Below are positions 46,746 to 62,500 of a stretch of DNA of 64,000 bases, in pieces. Source of the DNA: Mya arenaria (taxonomy: Eukaryota; Mollusca; Bivalvia; Myida; Myidae); assembly GCF_026914265.1 (NCBI RefSeq), contig NC_069130.1, positions 76,367,070-76,431,069 on the forward strand. The letters run 5' to 3'. Numbering within the stretch: position 1 is the stretch's first letter; every line of letters starts with the position of its first letter. A program made the position numbers and the translations under genes. Below the pieces are notes generated by a model that searched no databases, was not told the origin of the DNA, and worked only from the letters and a program-made list of their open reading frames with translations.

Positions 46746-49700
46746 ATTTGATAAATTAATGCAAGCATACTTGCAATGTTTGTTCATTCATATTTTTTTT
46801 ATTCCCGCAACAGTCTGAAAGTCTAGGCAAGGTTCGCTCAGACTTTGGAAGCTGACTTGACTGATAACTTCCTCTCTTTGTCCCTTGTCAGTCCATAAAT
46901 GATTGCTTCAGAAGACGACCCTGATGGAATCACTTGGCCAGTATTGTAGAGGAATCTTTCATGAGTGAGCCTCAACCAATAGTAATTCCATGCAGAACTC
47001 TCGTTGCTATGGTAATGGAAAAGATAAAAAAAATTATTGGACACTTAAATACAACAATGTACATTCCCCTCATTTGGCAGTAGTCGGGATTCAAAATAAT
47101 TTGGCATAAAGGGTCATTCCAATATAGGTGAATCTTATCTTCGTTTTATCAAAATTGTTCAAACATACCTAAGTTTTAAAAAAAAACCTGAATGGCATTA
47201 AATAAGGAAACAACTCTGCCTGTCACTATTCATAATTTATCATCACTTGTAGTTTGATAAAGCTTGTCTGTCCTTTATTTTGGTAGGATTGACTTTGATA
47301 CTTGACACACACAATGTACATCAGATAAAACGTCACATGGCATATGCTAATGTCTATTGTCAATTTCAAAATGAGATTTACATAATATTTTGTTGGCTTT
47401 AAGGCGAGAATAACAAAACACCAAAAAGCATTAAAAATGGTTTATTTGGCATTAGCAATATAAAACTATCACAGTTCTTTAATACTCTTTGAATAAAATA
47501 TCAACATCATACAGCAACTATAACTAAAATGCAAAAATATAAAACAGCCAGTAGATATATATGACTAACAATGTACTTTCCATGGAAAAACTTCTTGACA
47601 ACTGAACAATCATAAACATTCCATTTGAAGCTGCAGTTTCAAGTTTATTTAGCATAATGAATTCAAGCATTGTTTACCATAATTAATTTATAATTTTTGA
47701 AGTACAGTTTTTTTACATTTTCTATCATGTTGTGAATACTAAACCTCATGTAAAGTTGTCTAAGAATGAAGTTGGGGAAAAAATACCCAATGGATTTAAA
47801 GCATTTTATAGTAGTACTCTCAAATCAATGGCACTTAGCAACCATTTTCCTGTTACATCAGAAACCACAGCAAATAAAATAATCTGTCCAGTTCAGTTTT
47901 AGAAAAACAATGGCCTTTCAGGCCAGAACATATCAAGAATAGTATATTATACAACTTTTTTCTCTCTTCTTGGGAAAAAATAAATAACACCTTATGTACA
48001 CTTAACTATGACTAGCAAACCAAACAGTGAAAATATCAAAACAACGCAGGCATAGCTTGCCCAAAACAACAAAAATATCAACTTGATCCAAAGCTACAAT
48101 GCTTTAATAAATTAAAGTGATTTATATATCAACATCAAAATTGGTGCTCAAAGTAAAATCAATATGCTGTGCTAAAAATACATTTTCAAAAATATTTTTA
48201 TTTGCATGCAATGTATGGCAGATTTCACGTTTTGGTGACCAAAAAGTTCCCGGTGAATATTGATTTTTAAAATTTATTGCAGATTTGTGATTTCAACATA
48301 ATCTTTTACAGCAATTTCTTATCTATCATATTTTAGAACATTTGCAATGATTTATTCATGCATTTTTATAAAAAAAAGAATTTTGTATCACCATACCATT
48401 TGTGCTAGTGTTACAATATTGCCGGTAAAAACTTGTTTTTTTTTAATATTTTGATCCAAAGAAGTATTTTGTCTTGCACTAAATGGTTCATTTATCTATA
48501 AAACAGATTGTACAGACAAAAAATAAAGATTGTTTCGTTTTTCTCAAATAAATTTATTGAAACAAACCCTAATTGGACAACAAGACAGAAAATGCTTTCT
48601 GCAAACATAGGTTTTCTTTTTATATCAGATCAGATAAGCTATAAACATAAATGTTTTGTTGTGGTAATATAAATGTCTCTAGTATGGTGCAATTATCATT
48701 ACCTTTGATATTAAACATATATATAATAAATTGCTAATTGCAGTATGTGCTAGTGTTACCACAAAACAAAATGAGTAACATTAGCAGTATGTCACATTAG
48801 CAGTTGGACAGAATGTTTCACAACAAATTAAAATACAGACCTACCACAGACTGTTTGAGCTTGATACAGTATAAAACAAACTATATAAATGATTGATAAA
48901 CACGGTCAATTGATAATCACAAAAATTCTTAATTCTGTCCAATAAATAACGATATCAAACACAAAAGCGGTATGAATTCAATATAAACTACGTACCTAAT
49001 GAATGAATACTTACAAACGATAGTTTACAGACGACATTGTTATGTTCGAATAATTGACTCTGGGAAAGTCATCAAATTTCAACGATTTTCTTGCTTAATA
49101 AAGCGCTTGTCTTAATGCTAGCGTGACATAATGTTAACGTTACATCGAAGGACAGAATGAGCCAAACTTGGATTAAGTTTTTATCAACGGTATTCACCAC
49201 TATTTTTATCATTTCAATGTCAACTGTGAACCAGTCCAATATAAAAGTAATCGCTACCCGGATGTTAACCCTCAGTCGGTGTAAATTATTCACGAATAGA
49301 AAAGGTGCTATCGTCATGCTAAAATGGGACAGAATCGATTTTGAGTAACATTAACACATTTTTAGACCTAAAAAACTTTATGATCGGGAATGACCTATTT
49401 CTTGTTACATGCAATACTGTTTTTATCCGACACGTAGTCTTTGTTTTCAGTGATTTAATAAAGGTGTGTTTAGGCTTAAAACAGTTAGCAGTGGATCATG
49501 TCTGCTAATGTTACACAACAATTCGAGGACAGATTACCGTAACGTTATCACCATGCGCAATTACCGAAAATTTAAGTATATTACGAACGAAATGCAATCA
49601 TTTTAGATATATTATTGTTTTAATTAACATTTCTTGCAAACATTATTCAACAGACAAGAATAAAATACTTACCAGATGTTACTGAAAAGCATCCTCAAAA

Positions 49701-50506
49701 AAGTGGTATATTGGTACCGGGAAGATTTTCTGTCTTTTTTGTCCTAAATATCGGCATATTTTTACATTTTTTTACCTTATTTAACACAATATTTTCATTA
49801 TTTTAATACAAATCACTTCTATTAGGTGTTCTTATTGGGTTGGGAAAGGCAATTGCTGTATATATGACGTTGACATGCAATAACAATAAATGAAAGCAAA
49901 TGGGCCAAATAATTGCCTTTTTTGTGAAATCTGCCGTATGTAAAAAGTCAGTAGAAATTTGATTCTTATTACTTTATACATTTATACCCCCACCCCACCC
50001 CATTGACCGTTGACTGGGTCGATGTTTTTGAATGAAGACTCAATAAAAACATTACATTTAAGCATGCAGGTTCAAAATGCTACAGAAAAAAAATACCAGA
50101 AAGGACGGGAGTTAGAAAGTATTGTTCATGGCAATAAAAATACAATAGGACTGGATACAAATAAAAGGGTATATCAGGAATCCGGAAACAACCTAATTGT
50201 TTGTTATGTCTAAACAAAATTCATCTAAATAAAATATTAAGACTTTATCTTTGGCATAACCATCCCTCAGCATACATAGTAGACCCTGAGAACTAACCTG
50301 TAGCACTTGGTTGTTAAACACTATGCACTTATCGTTACAACATGCAGATCATTTTCCTACTAAATATGCAATTTTCAGGAACATTTTCTATTTTAGAAAT
50401 ATTGTCTTGTTTACCAAAACTTGAGTATCGGGTCAGTATAATCAAAGACTCTATCACATATTCATTGTAGAAAGTTTGACTGTATAGGAAAATTTGATCC
50501 ATTAGC
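46746..50506. other. Intergenic DNA between convergent genes
   Basis: Very AT-rich. The 3' UTR of the minus-strand SFI1-like gene should occupy its right end, but no convincing poly(A) signal close to 50507 was found on that strand. No other gene is recognised. Confidence 0.5.
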
Positions 50507-53500
50507 TTAATATATAGAACCCCTCCGCCCGGTATTCGTCGTTGAAAGTTTGATGTTCTCAGTGGAGCCATTTGGTGAATTTCTTGCGCTCAGTGAATGA
50601 AGCCTTGTAGGTTTGGAGCCGCGAGCAGATTTTGGTGTGGGTATCTGACTTGGCTGGTTCATGAAAACGGGTGAGGTGGGTATGGAGCTCTGGAATAGCT
50701 CATCCGTTGGAGTTGAGCAAGCACTGGTTCCCGCAGATGAAATGCTGGTTCCCACAGAGGGCATGTTTCCCGCGGGAGAGACTGGTAGAGGTATCATGGA
50801 AATCTTGCGCTGACGCTTTCTGATCAGGTTCTTCCATGACACAAACACCTGTGCAAAGATTAATTAACAAATTTATTTTTAAGTACAATATGACAAAAGC
50901 TGCCAGTAGGCAAAATTGTGCTATACTTGATATTCCTGGAAACTTTTCTTTTAAACAGGGGCATAACTCAACAATATTTAAAGCCAGAGTTATGGGCTCT
51001 CCTATACATGTGCGTATTGTTTCAGGCAACATGTGTATCAAATTGAATGTCTAGAATAGTATTTCAAGTAATTGCCAAGGTTAGTTTCTGCAACTGAAAT
51101 GACAAGCCCACCAGCTGATAAGAGAATGTCAATAATATTTAAATTTACCACCGTTTTCTTCAAATACTATCAATGCATAAAGGTATTTCTTTAGTTTAAC
51201 ATTCATCTCATGAAAAAATACATTGAAACAACTTGTCAATTATATAGTTCACACCATCAGGATTGAGCAGATAGCTGAAAGCTAATAATATTGCCATATT
51301 ACCAGTCTCTTTGAACTCTTAAAATGACTAATTTTGGAATAGAAACTTTCTGTAGAAACATTATATATACATTTAAATATATACGTTTAAAGATTAATAA
51401 GTACTTTAATATGAACATTACTAGAGAGTTCATGTGCAATGTGACAAAGTAAACTTCTTCCATACCATTGAAAGTTGCTGCCTCTTCTCAAAGGCTTCCA
51501 CTTTTCTGATGGCTTTATAACGGGCAAATTCAAGATGCCAGCGTCGCCACGCCTCCGTCATGAGTTTCTCACGATACTGGAATAAACAGGACAAATAGTT
51601 CATCAGTGCATGAAGGGTACCTAGCTTCCAAGATAAATTAAGTAATTAAAAGATACCTTAAACAGTGTGTATATACCATGTGATAAATTATGTCATGTTT
51701 GCTACGTCGGAAGGCAATATTTTGCTTAAAATAAAAACTTGAAGATAACTTTTCGCTCACCACACCATTTTAAATGAAACAAAGATCAGTCTATGCCGCT
51801 TAAAGAGCCCAATCTTGTTTTTATAACCGGAGTTTGATAAGGTGATTAGTTTCATCAAACACTTCGACAAACCTGTTTCCGAAACAATGTTTTGACAGTG
51901 CTCCGTCAGATGGCCGTATCGTGAAAAGGTCTATCGAATTGTTATAAGAAACTAAACTCTCAATCAAGATTTGGTAAAATAGCAAAGGCGGGGCTCCGTA
52001 AGCGGCATAGACTGCGCTATGTTTCATTTAAAATGGTAAAGAAAATAAAAAGGTATCATCGTTTTAAGTCTTTATACGAAGCAAAATATTGCCTTCCGAC
52101 ATAGCATTTATGACGCAATTTATCACGTGGTATACACACACTGTTAATGAAAGTTAAGTATGAAATGTATTACTAGAAGTTCTTTAAGGTACACAAAATT
52201 ATCCAAGACGGGGAAACAATAAAAAAAATCAATCATCAATCTGCTATTTTTGTAACTATGATTTGCCCCAGAAACTGGCGTGCTCAACGAGATATTTAAA
52301 GATTGCGCAGTCAAATTTTGGTGCTTTGTCTTGCCACACTACACACATCTAAAACACAATGTGTTACCAGGCATTTCGCAGTGTATGCGAGATCCACCCT
52401 GTGTTTCCAGATGCGAGCATGCTTGGCACAGATCTTCTGTCGTCTCTTGGCTGCATGTCTGGTGGCCAACACTTCATTGAACCAGCTACGATGTACCTTA
52501 TTGCTAAAATAGGATCAAATAATTACAGAAGCATTATTTAGCCCTTAACCATTCTGATGAAAAACTACCAATACGCTTAATTCAGAACTGCTATATTTTG
52601 GGTTTCACCCAATTATTCAGCAGTCCTTGAAAGGCGAAAAATGAATTCAAATAACCATTTTACTCGCCAAATAATTATAAACACTCCTCAGCACAACAGG
52701 GAGGTTTTATTTTCACAAAGAATTACTTACCACAGTTGTTTGTTGTAGAAGTTGCTTGCCCTCTCCATCTGTTGGGCCATGTGTTGACGCTCCTGTCGGC
52801 GTCGGCACACAAACTGGTGCCAACGCGTTGCTGTCCGCTTGGCAAGAATGTGTTCATGGCACTCATCCGCTATCACAATCTGGTGACAAAGAGGGTATTC
52901 AATGTCGGTAGGAATATTTATATATAAAAATTGAATACTGACCAATAATGAGCTTGACTGCATGTGTATCATAATCTTTTTACAAAATGAAGTTTCAGTA
53001 AGTAAAGTTTCGTTACATCTCAATTTAATGTGATGTCAAGTTCCTGATATTTTTTTTTTAAATTTTAAGAAAAACGTGTGTCTCAACTACGAGTAAAAAA
53101 TAATAAATGCTTTCTATAAAACTACACAGTTTGGTACCTGTCTATTGTTCTGCATTTGATTTAAATTTCCTAATTATATCAGAAAAAAAAGGACTAAAAA
53201 TCTAAAACTTTCACAATACCTTAAGTCTGAAATCCCAATGGCTAAGGGCCTGTTTCATTAGCACCATATTTTTCTCGTGAATAACCCTGTTTGCCATGTC
53301 TCCCAGCTCCACACAGTAGTCAAATCTTGTCTTGACAAGGTACCAGTATTTCTCAAGAATACGCTTGTTGCGTTTCCTTGTGAAGGTCACCTCTAGTCTT
53401 CGCAGATTGATCTGTTTGCGAGTGTACAGCAGCCATGCCTTGAACACACTAAAACAGACAGATATATTTTATTGAAATGTTTAATCATAAGGTACTGTAA

Positions 53501-56500
53501 GTCTTTTACCGTATCTTCTTTGAAGAACATTAAATTAATATTTGTTTTAGAATTCATTTGTAATCAAGTACTCCATTTAAGTAAATGCAAGTCTTGCATA
53601 GTTGTCACTGTACACATGTAGGTACACAGAGGTTCCATACATATCACTAGCTAAAGAATCAACATTTAAAAAAGATTTAAAACTGCAAAAAAAAGAAACA
53701 CACGTCATTCACTTACTTCAGTTGTATTTTGAGGTTTGCATGCCCACGTATAGACTTCCTTGCCTTGGCCACATTGAACCAGTACAGATAGTACACCTTC
53801 TGTACTTGCTGATCCTTCTTCTCCTGATAAGCCATCAGGCTTTGTCGTCTTTCCCTGATTCCTGCAATATGAAAATGGTTTTATTCAATTCTGCTTAATA
53901 TTGAAGTATAACCCGAGTCCTTTTATATTTTTTAGATTTCCTATTTTTTATCAATAAACTGTTGTATAGATAATTCAGTAATTAAACATATTGCCAATTC
54001 CACACATAACACGAAACACACATGTAAAAAGTTCGGTTTATAGGAACAGTTTCATGCCCTTTTATTTGCATGTCTTGCTCCAAACGAAATGAAGAATCTT
54101 AGAATTAGAATCCTAACCCTTACCTCTGGCAGTTGATTTCCATGCAGATAGGAGCGATGTGATTAGCTTCATGTTGAACACTCTCCCTGCTTGCAAACAC
54201 ATTAGCTCCGACCTCCACTGGTCCAGACAGCGGGACATCAACACCTGAAATATGTGTTGACATGTTGATAAATGAACGTAGAAATTCTCTATTATCAGTT
54301 AGAACATCCAACTGGTCCAGATAGGCGGACATCAACTCCAAAGATGCATATCACCACCCGGATAAAAGGAGGTATTAATTATTTGCTATCTTGAACAAAA
54401 GCCAAACCATGATTGGTCAAGGCATTGATATATACATGCCTTAAATCTGTCAATAGGTGAATAAATGGACGTAGACATTCTTTATCACCTAAAATACCTA
54501 CATGTAGGCATCGAGACATCAATGCATATAGCGTGTAAAAGCACAAATAGAGGGAAAAGGAAATAGCATAACAATTAATTGTTGTCACTTGTCAATACGT
54601 TGGTAAATAGAGTTCCAAGCACCATTTGGCTTTGATATGATATATGGTCTTGTCAAAGATTGTTTTCTTTCTAAGCTTAAGATGAAATACCTATGTCGAC
54701 ACAGATAGCTAAAGATTCAGTGTGTGTATACCATGTGATAAATTACGTCATATATACTACGTCGGAAGGCAACATTTTGCTTAAAATGAAGATTTAAATC
54801 AAAGATAACTTTTCTTTTACAACACCATTTTAAATGAAAAAGCAGTCTATGCCGCTTAAAGAGCCCCGCATTTGTTTTATTACCGAAATTTGATAAAGTC
54901 ATCAGTTTCATCAAACACTTCCACAAACATGTTTCCAAAATCATGTTTTGACAGTGCTCCATCAGACGGCTGTATTGGGATAAAGTTTGTCGAAGTGTTT
55001 AAAGGAACTAAACTTTCAATCAAACTATGGTAAAGGACCGAAGGCAGGGCTCCATAAGTGGCGTAGACTGCGCTTTGTTTCATTTAAAATGGTGAAGAAA
55101 TAGTGAGGGTTATCTTTGTTAAGTCTTCACTCGAAGCCAAATATTGCCTACAGACGTATGAATGTTTTGATTGTAAGTTTTTTGTGATATCACTAAATTT
55201 ACAGAAAATTATTTTGTTTTTGGTTGTACAGACAGTTATAGTCAAAACAATGATTTTCGGCGGCCATCTTGGACGCCATCTTGGATAGCAATGTTGTACC
55301 ACTATGTTCACAACTGCAACATGCATTTTCATAAACTACAGACTTAGTCCGTTACATTGATATATAGAAACCCTTGTTTACAGACACAGACCGGTTAGTA
55401 CAAGAAATAAGCCAGATATTTGTATCCATTTGCAGCACTAGTAGCATTTATGACGCAATTTATTACGTGGTATACTTTTATGACGCAATTTATCACGTGG
55501 TATACACACACTGAGATTGATTAATTATAAAACACAAATTTATATTGCCTCTTTTCCAAGATTCATTTCTTTGTTGTAGTTTTTATTTAGCAAAGTTTAA
55601 TTTTGCGAATTGATCAGGCCACCAAACAAAACCTTACAAACAGATTGATTTCATGCTTATAATGCATGGCTTTAGAGTGAAATATTCCATGCACTCTATT
55701 TTGGTTATTTAAACTACATTGGTTGATAACTCATATATAAACTAGAGCCTACCTGGTGTTTTGAAGCCAGATGGAGCTGTAGTTGTCGATCTCTCTCCAC
55801 ATTTCTGGCATGGGCAGCCTTCCATTTGGTGAACAATCGACTCATCTGCAACAAATAAAATGTCACTTTGTTAATTCTTCCTCACATTTCTATAAAATAG
55901 CATCACAGGGAGGATAACTCTACATAAACTTGGAGCAGTTTCATCAAGAATCCTTGGAGCAATTTCATAAATAGGAAGGATTTTCAACAGCACAATACTA
56001 CTGTTCAAAAGCTCTCCTAGGTACAAAATGCTCCTAGAAATCTTGATCAAAAGGACTCAAAAAGATTACTGCAAAAGGATGTCAACATTTATTTTCAAGG
56101 GGCATATTCAATTATTATATCCGAATCTATGGGCCTTGCTAAACATGTGTGTATAATTGCTAGCAACATGTTAATCAAGCTTTTTTTTTTTAGTTAAGAC
56201 CAAGTTTACTTTTTTTATATGCAACCAATATTGACGAAGATGCCAAGGCTATAAGAAATGCAACCTTTTCCTTTAAAAAACAAAGTAGCCAATAAAAGAG
56301 AGGTAACTCACCTCCTGCCTCTGGAATGTCTGTACCAGTTGTTCACCCCTGCTGGTCTGCGCTTGCTGCCTCCAGTGTGTGGCAATACGCAGCACCCTCT
56401 GGTTGACCTCATGGGCATGGCGAGCGTGCTGGGACTGGCGCTCACGGTAACACCCGACCCATTGATGCAATGCTCTTTTTGCCTGGGAAAAAATTGTATC

Positions 56501-59500
56501 TTAATTATTGGAATGATGACAAATTTAATTAAATCAAGGTATTCATAACCTAACTATACATATGTTATACCATTGTTAAAGAGCTAAACAAATGTTATTT
56601 AACCATTTAGTATGCACCTTTAAATACAATGGAAGAATTTGTATAGAAAAGCTGTTTTGCTTATTTGCAAGGTATATTGTAGCTATTATCTCTGCATTCC
56701 ATGGAAACTTATGCCAACCCTGATAAATCTGCTGTATTACATGTATGATGTAACTTTTAATCCCCCCACCCACGTCCCATTTCCATTTTTCTGATCTATA
56801 ATATTGATTAACCAAACTGTTCTGGTATATTTAGAATTACATACCAAGCATGTGTAGGACATGAGCTGACACTGGAGCTGCCTCTGTCTCAGGTCCTTCT
56901 GCCACACCGCCACACAACGCCAGGAATACACCACCCTGTAAAGAGTATCGAGGAATTAGCTGCACTTATAGTCTCTTTTTTTTGTGTAGACAAATTTTAA
57001 AGCGCAATTTGCAGAGCATTTTGATCCATATGTACACATGTTTTTAACGTATTTGTATGTATCTAAATGGGTAGAAAAATGGACATGTAATGTAACTTGA
57101 CTGCTAAGAGATATAAGCTAGTTAACATCATGCAGTCAGTTGAAAGTAAATAAATGCCTCAGCTGTGCCCTTGGACCCATACACCTACACCTTTTGTTGT
57201 GAACTGACAGTATAATTTTTACCACAACATCAAGCCAGTACAAAATTGTAGATTGTGTTTATTTTGCTAGGTTGTTTTTTAATCAGTTTTGTTTATTTTT
57301 CAATTGGCAATCGATTAACAAAGAAATACGAAATCCTTGCGAAATTTAGCCATTCTGCTTTCCTACATACTTGGTGAGAAGTTGAGTCTGATGCCAGCGC
57401 TGGGCCCTCTGTAGTTTCTGGTGTTCAGTTTTCCAAGTGAGAAACAGCCTGTTAACTGTCCTTGTGCTTCTTGTGGCTACAATATGGGTCGAGACCAGCT
57501 TGCAGCGCTTCTCATCTGAAATATGCAAATTTTGATGGTATTTCTCATGAGGTGATATTAACTTTAACATGAAGAGGAATTTTGTTTGTTTCAATGTAAA
57601 ATATTTACTTTTGGTGTTCAGAAGGTGAAATACATTGCAGTCTTACACTGAAATAACCGGGTATTATTTTTGATGAACAATAAAGTTGATATTTAATTGA
57701 ACAATTGCACCAAATGATGTCATACAGGAAATGATGTCAATGAGGTATCTTACTAGCAATGTGTGGGTCTACATTCAAATTTTACAGTGAAATGGACAAA
57801 ATTAAAAAGTGGAATTATATTTCAATGAACTGACTGTTTTGAACGGTGAGTTTCTTAAGTATTTAATTACATTTAATTTTTTAAATAAACAGACAGAAAG
57901 TATAAAATAAATATGCATTAACTCAATGGTTTGCATTCCTGCATGAAATGGTTAACATGACCTTGTATATCATGTTTGTTTGTTTGTTTAACTTGACAGA
58001 CTCCTGGGACTACGTTTTTACTACACTTGTACATAAAAGCTTTTCTCAGACACAATCCAATTATCTTATGACAATAACTTTTTTGTTTTGAAAAGGGATT
58101 GAGCTTCAATTATATTTTAAATGATTATTTGGTAACAGAAGACAGCATATTGTTAGTTTCTTTCTTACTCATACCTTTAGCCCATTGTCGCCAGGTGTTA
58201 AAGATGATTCCCAGGTAGTTATGCCAGGTGTCATGGTAACGCTGCTCTATCTCTGTCTGCTGACGGTATCGAGTACACCAGGTCTTGAACACCTGATAAG
58301 TGAAGAAGATGCAATAGCTGTACTTAGTTGGCTTATGTGCTAACTGCTGACAAACTTGTTCAACTACAGTGTTCCACGAAGTGATGAATACCTACAGTTG
58401 TACTCTTCTTGTATTAACTCTAACTCTTGTTAGAAAATTATAATGTCAGAAACTGCAGGTGTACAATTTCCCATAGTAACCAACATTCTTACAAAGTTTC
58501 ATGAGTGTAGGTGCAATACTGAATATTCAGGGACATGACATGATTGGATGGATGCAACTCCTACATAGCCCCCTAATTTAATTATATGGGGGTTTAGTAA
58601 ATGTAATAATTTATTATCATAATGCAACAATGACTGTTGGTTTGGATGTAAAGGTTGCAACCACAAACTTGTGAACTTTTTGAATGCATCCTATTATATG
58701 CAAGTTCTAGTTTTGTATAGCTTTCAATTTTGACACAGTCAAGCTTAAAACAAACTGGTTAAAACATAAAGTCACTGACCAATTTCTGTATCCTGTTGTC
58801 ACAGAATGTCTGACATTTCACGGCCCGCTCATGTCTCTCCAGAGCCCAGTTGCACCATGCTCCAAAATACCTGCAGTACACAAATGCAACATTAAATATC
58901 ACTAGCATTCTCTTCATCAGATGTGTTACCTATTGGGAGTACCCATCCATTTTTCAGGTCAAGCCTTACTTAAGGTCACTATGGCCTTGACCTTTGACCT
59001 AAGGACCACAACCAATGTGCATACAAAATTTGAAGACTTTACATATAGTTGTTCAAAAGTTACTGATCGGAAACAAAAGTATGATGTTGATGACATCAAT
59101 CATTCTTGACAAAGAAATCCTCATGTTTCTGCCATGCTTCGCAGGTGACAAAATAAAAACATCAACTTTTGGAAATATTCATGCGAAAAAAAATTGTTGT
59201 CACAGAATGTCTGACACATTCCTGCATACACATAATGGAAACTGAGGGAGGCTTTGGAAAATTTATAGAAAAAAATAATCGAAATTGAGGAAAATTTAGT
59301 TAATGTTTACAGGCTTTCTTCAAAAAGTACTTGTACCTAAAGCGGTTTAGATTCATCTTTTACTGATTTTCATTACAAATCCATTTCAGCTTTTTATGCA
59401 TCATACATGAAAGTTTAGGAATATCTATTGCCACTAGTAGTTAACAGATTATTCACACATACACTCGCAAATCTTTCGTATTTCTGTTTGAGATTGTTTT

Positions 59501-62500
59501 AAAAATTAAAAAAATCAAGAATAAGGTTTTAAGACGAAGTAATAGACAGTCTTATCAAAATCTACACTAAAATGTACTAAAGATGAAACCAAATCAAAAT
59601 AATTTTCCTGGTATATAATTAAATAATCAGGCTGCAAGTATAATACCTTGTGAAATATTAATTACTTGATTTTGCAAATGATTTTTTGACAACTGCATTG
59701 TAAATTTCAAGTATTGTAAAAAAAATCTAAGAAAAAGGACCTCTGGAAATAAAAATGATATAATTCTTTATTTTGCGTACCTTTCAAGGATGATCCTATG
59801 GTATAGTTTCTTCAGTTTCTCCACCTTCCTGTACTGCCTTGACCACTGCCCAAAACACTCCTGTAGAGTTTTCCTGTTCTGCTTGTACCGGAAGGACCGC
59901 TCCCGTGGTATCAGTTGACGTTCCTCGTCCGTAATGTTCGTCCACAAGTGCACTATCCTCTCTGATTGCTGTTTTTCTTGTGCCTTAAATATATGACATT
60001 TGAAATATGACTGCCACAGAAAATTAAAAAGCAGCCATTTGCATCAGTACTTTTATGTATTATCATGATGTTTCGCACAGCTAAATCTTTAGAAAATTCA
60101 TATTTTTGAATGATATCTTTACTTTCTGCTTTTGTTTCTGCCCATAATTTTAGGGTTACTTGGCATAAAATCATTCAAAGAGTGAAAATGCTTCAATAAT
60201 TCAAAATCATCATTACAGTTAAAACTTAGAAACATCATATTTGTCATAGCAAAAGCAAAACATGATGCCAGAAATGCCTTCTTATAAGTGTAAATCTGAT
60301 TCAGACTTGGAAACAGAACTATCTTGTCTTGTGGTTGGACACTGACTATTAACCTAGGTTCACAGGTTTCATCCCCTGCCTCATTACTGAAAATACTAGA
60401 AGGGGATGTCAGCAGGACTATACACTAGTATGCTTTAAAAAACCAGGGAAGTTCTAACCAGGGTAACATTTTGTCAGTGGCTTCACAGCCTAACATGACA
60501 GATTCTCCGACTGCATAGGGCCGGTGCCAATGGATAGTCCATTGGGGTTGTACCCCATTAATTATGCGGAATCACTTTCGGAAAAAAAACGCCATTAAAC
60601 ATTACATTAAAGTGACTCACCTTGGTCTGCCACAAGGGGAAGACTTTTGAGAAGACTTTAATGGCAAAGTGGGCCTTAGCTATCTGGTTGCGGGATTTCT
60701 TCTGTTTCCGCGAGTTTCTGTACAGAATCAGGCTCAGCAGGGCCTTGTGTTGTAGAACTTGGTCCTGAGGAAAACAACAAAATGTTGCAAACATCATAAC
60801 ATTATTCTGATTGAAATATTTAAACAATTTCAAACGATTATTTTTTTCTCTTAATATCAAACTTATTCAGAATATTCAAACAAGACCTAAATACCATTCT
60901 GAATAAAAGTCACTCTAAATACTGTCATAACTCAGTCTGGTATTTCCACATTTATTAATAACATGATTATCGTCATCTCATTCTACAAAACAAGAGCTGT
61001 CACAGTATGTGACGAATGCCCCCGATTGTGACATTGACCTATGAACAAGGTCAGTACATGAAAAGTTGATCTTGCCTTTACATGTCAAATACATATGGCA
61101 AGTAATTTTAAATTGCCTCTAAACATAAAAAAATACCACCCATAGTTGACAACCGACACTGTTATGTCCTTATATATGCAGCATTCCATTGTGAATAAAC
61201 ACCCAAGTGTGACCTTGACCTTTGAGATAGGGACACGGGTCTGTCATGCGACACGTCGTCTTGGTATGTGGAACACATGTGGCAAGTTATTTTAAAATCT
61301 GTCCATACAAGGGAAAGTTACAGCCCGGACACGACAACCTATACTCTATGTCCAATATGCAGCACTCCATTGTGAATAAAGACTAAGTGTGACCTTGACC
61401 TTTGAGGTAGGGGCACGGGTCTTGCACGCGACACGTCGTCTTGGTATGTGGAACACATGTGGCAAGTTATTTTAAAATCTGTCCATACAAGGGAAAGTTA
61501 CAGCCCGGACACGAGTTATTGAGCCGGAAGGACAGACAGACGGTGCAATTTTAATATGCCCACCTGCGGGGGCATAATTAATGATTTATGCAAAGACAAA
61601 AGTAACTTTAAAGCCCTAACGTACATAATGTTGCTTGGCAAGTCTCATTTCTCTAAATGAGTGAAGCCAGGAACCAAAATACTGCTTCACTGCAAGCTTC
61701 TCTTGCACACTGGTCATCTGTGTTGTCAGGTGCTTGAACTCGCGTTGTCGAGAAGTAAACTCGCGCCATTGGTCGAACATGATGGCCACTGGCCAATGGC
61801 GTAGTCGGTGAACAACAGTGACAACGATTTCCTGGAATTGAGGAAGTTAATACCTTATTGTGTAGTGGAAAAAACAAAATTATTTTCCTCTAACTTTAGT
61901 TCACCCTAACAATACATTAATTTGTGATGAGTAATCCTCCTTCTTTTATCCACCATGCCTTAAATTTAATTACTGTCCGACTTGTTCTCAATAATAAAAG
62001 CCAGTTTCATGTTGCCTTACCTCAGTACAATGCCTGTAAAATGCTAAATTGACTTTTCCGGGTACTTTTTTTTTATCTTCGCTTATAATTTACTCACCCT
62101 CCTGCTCTCTGTTTTGACAGCCTGTTCCATCTCAAACCGGGCGTCCAGGAAGCTAGAACTGATGATACTGCCTGCCTCAAACTCTAGGGACTGAGCCAGA
62201 CTGAGTTTGCTTAGTGAAGGAGAACACAGTCTGAGAATAGAAACAGAGGTGATACTAAACCTATGAATAAGGGCCTGCATTTTCATAAAAAAAAAATATC
62301 AAATGTCTTCATTTTTTTCATAGTCAAATATATTTTGATTCCTTCAACACTTTTTGTTATTGTTTTAATTAGTTGTGTTTATAGTTGACTATAGTTTTCA
62401 ACATATTCTAACTAATGATAAGACAATATTTGAAGTTTTTTTTTTTTAATGGTGACTGAAATTGATATGTTCAATGTTTTAAAGAATATATTTTTAAGAT

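Noticed and set aside
51663..52143. piggyBac assignment from TTAA at both flanks
   Set aside because: The second copy is flanked by AGATT, not TTAA, so the TTAA is probably coincidental.
58921..59110. Possible exon or element with GGTCACTATGGCCTTGACC
   Set aside because: No splice-consistent frame; probably an isolated fragment of the AGGTCA-type repeats inside an SFI1 intron.
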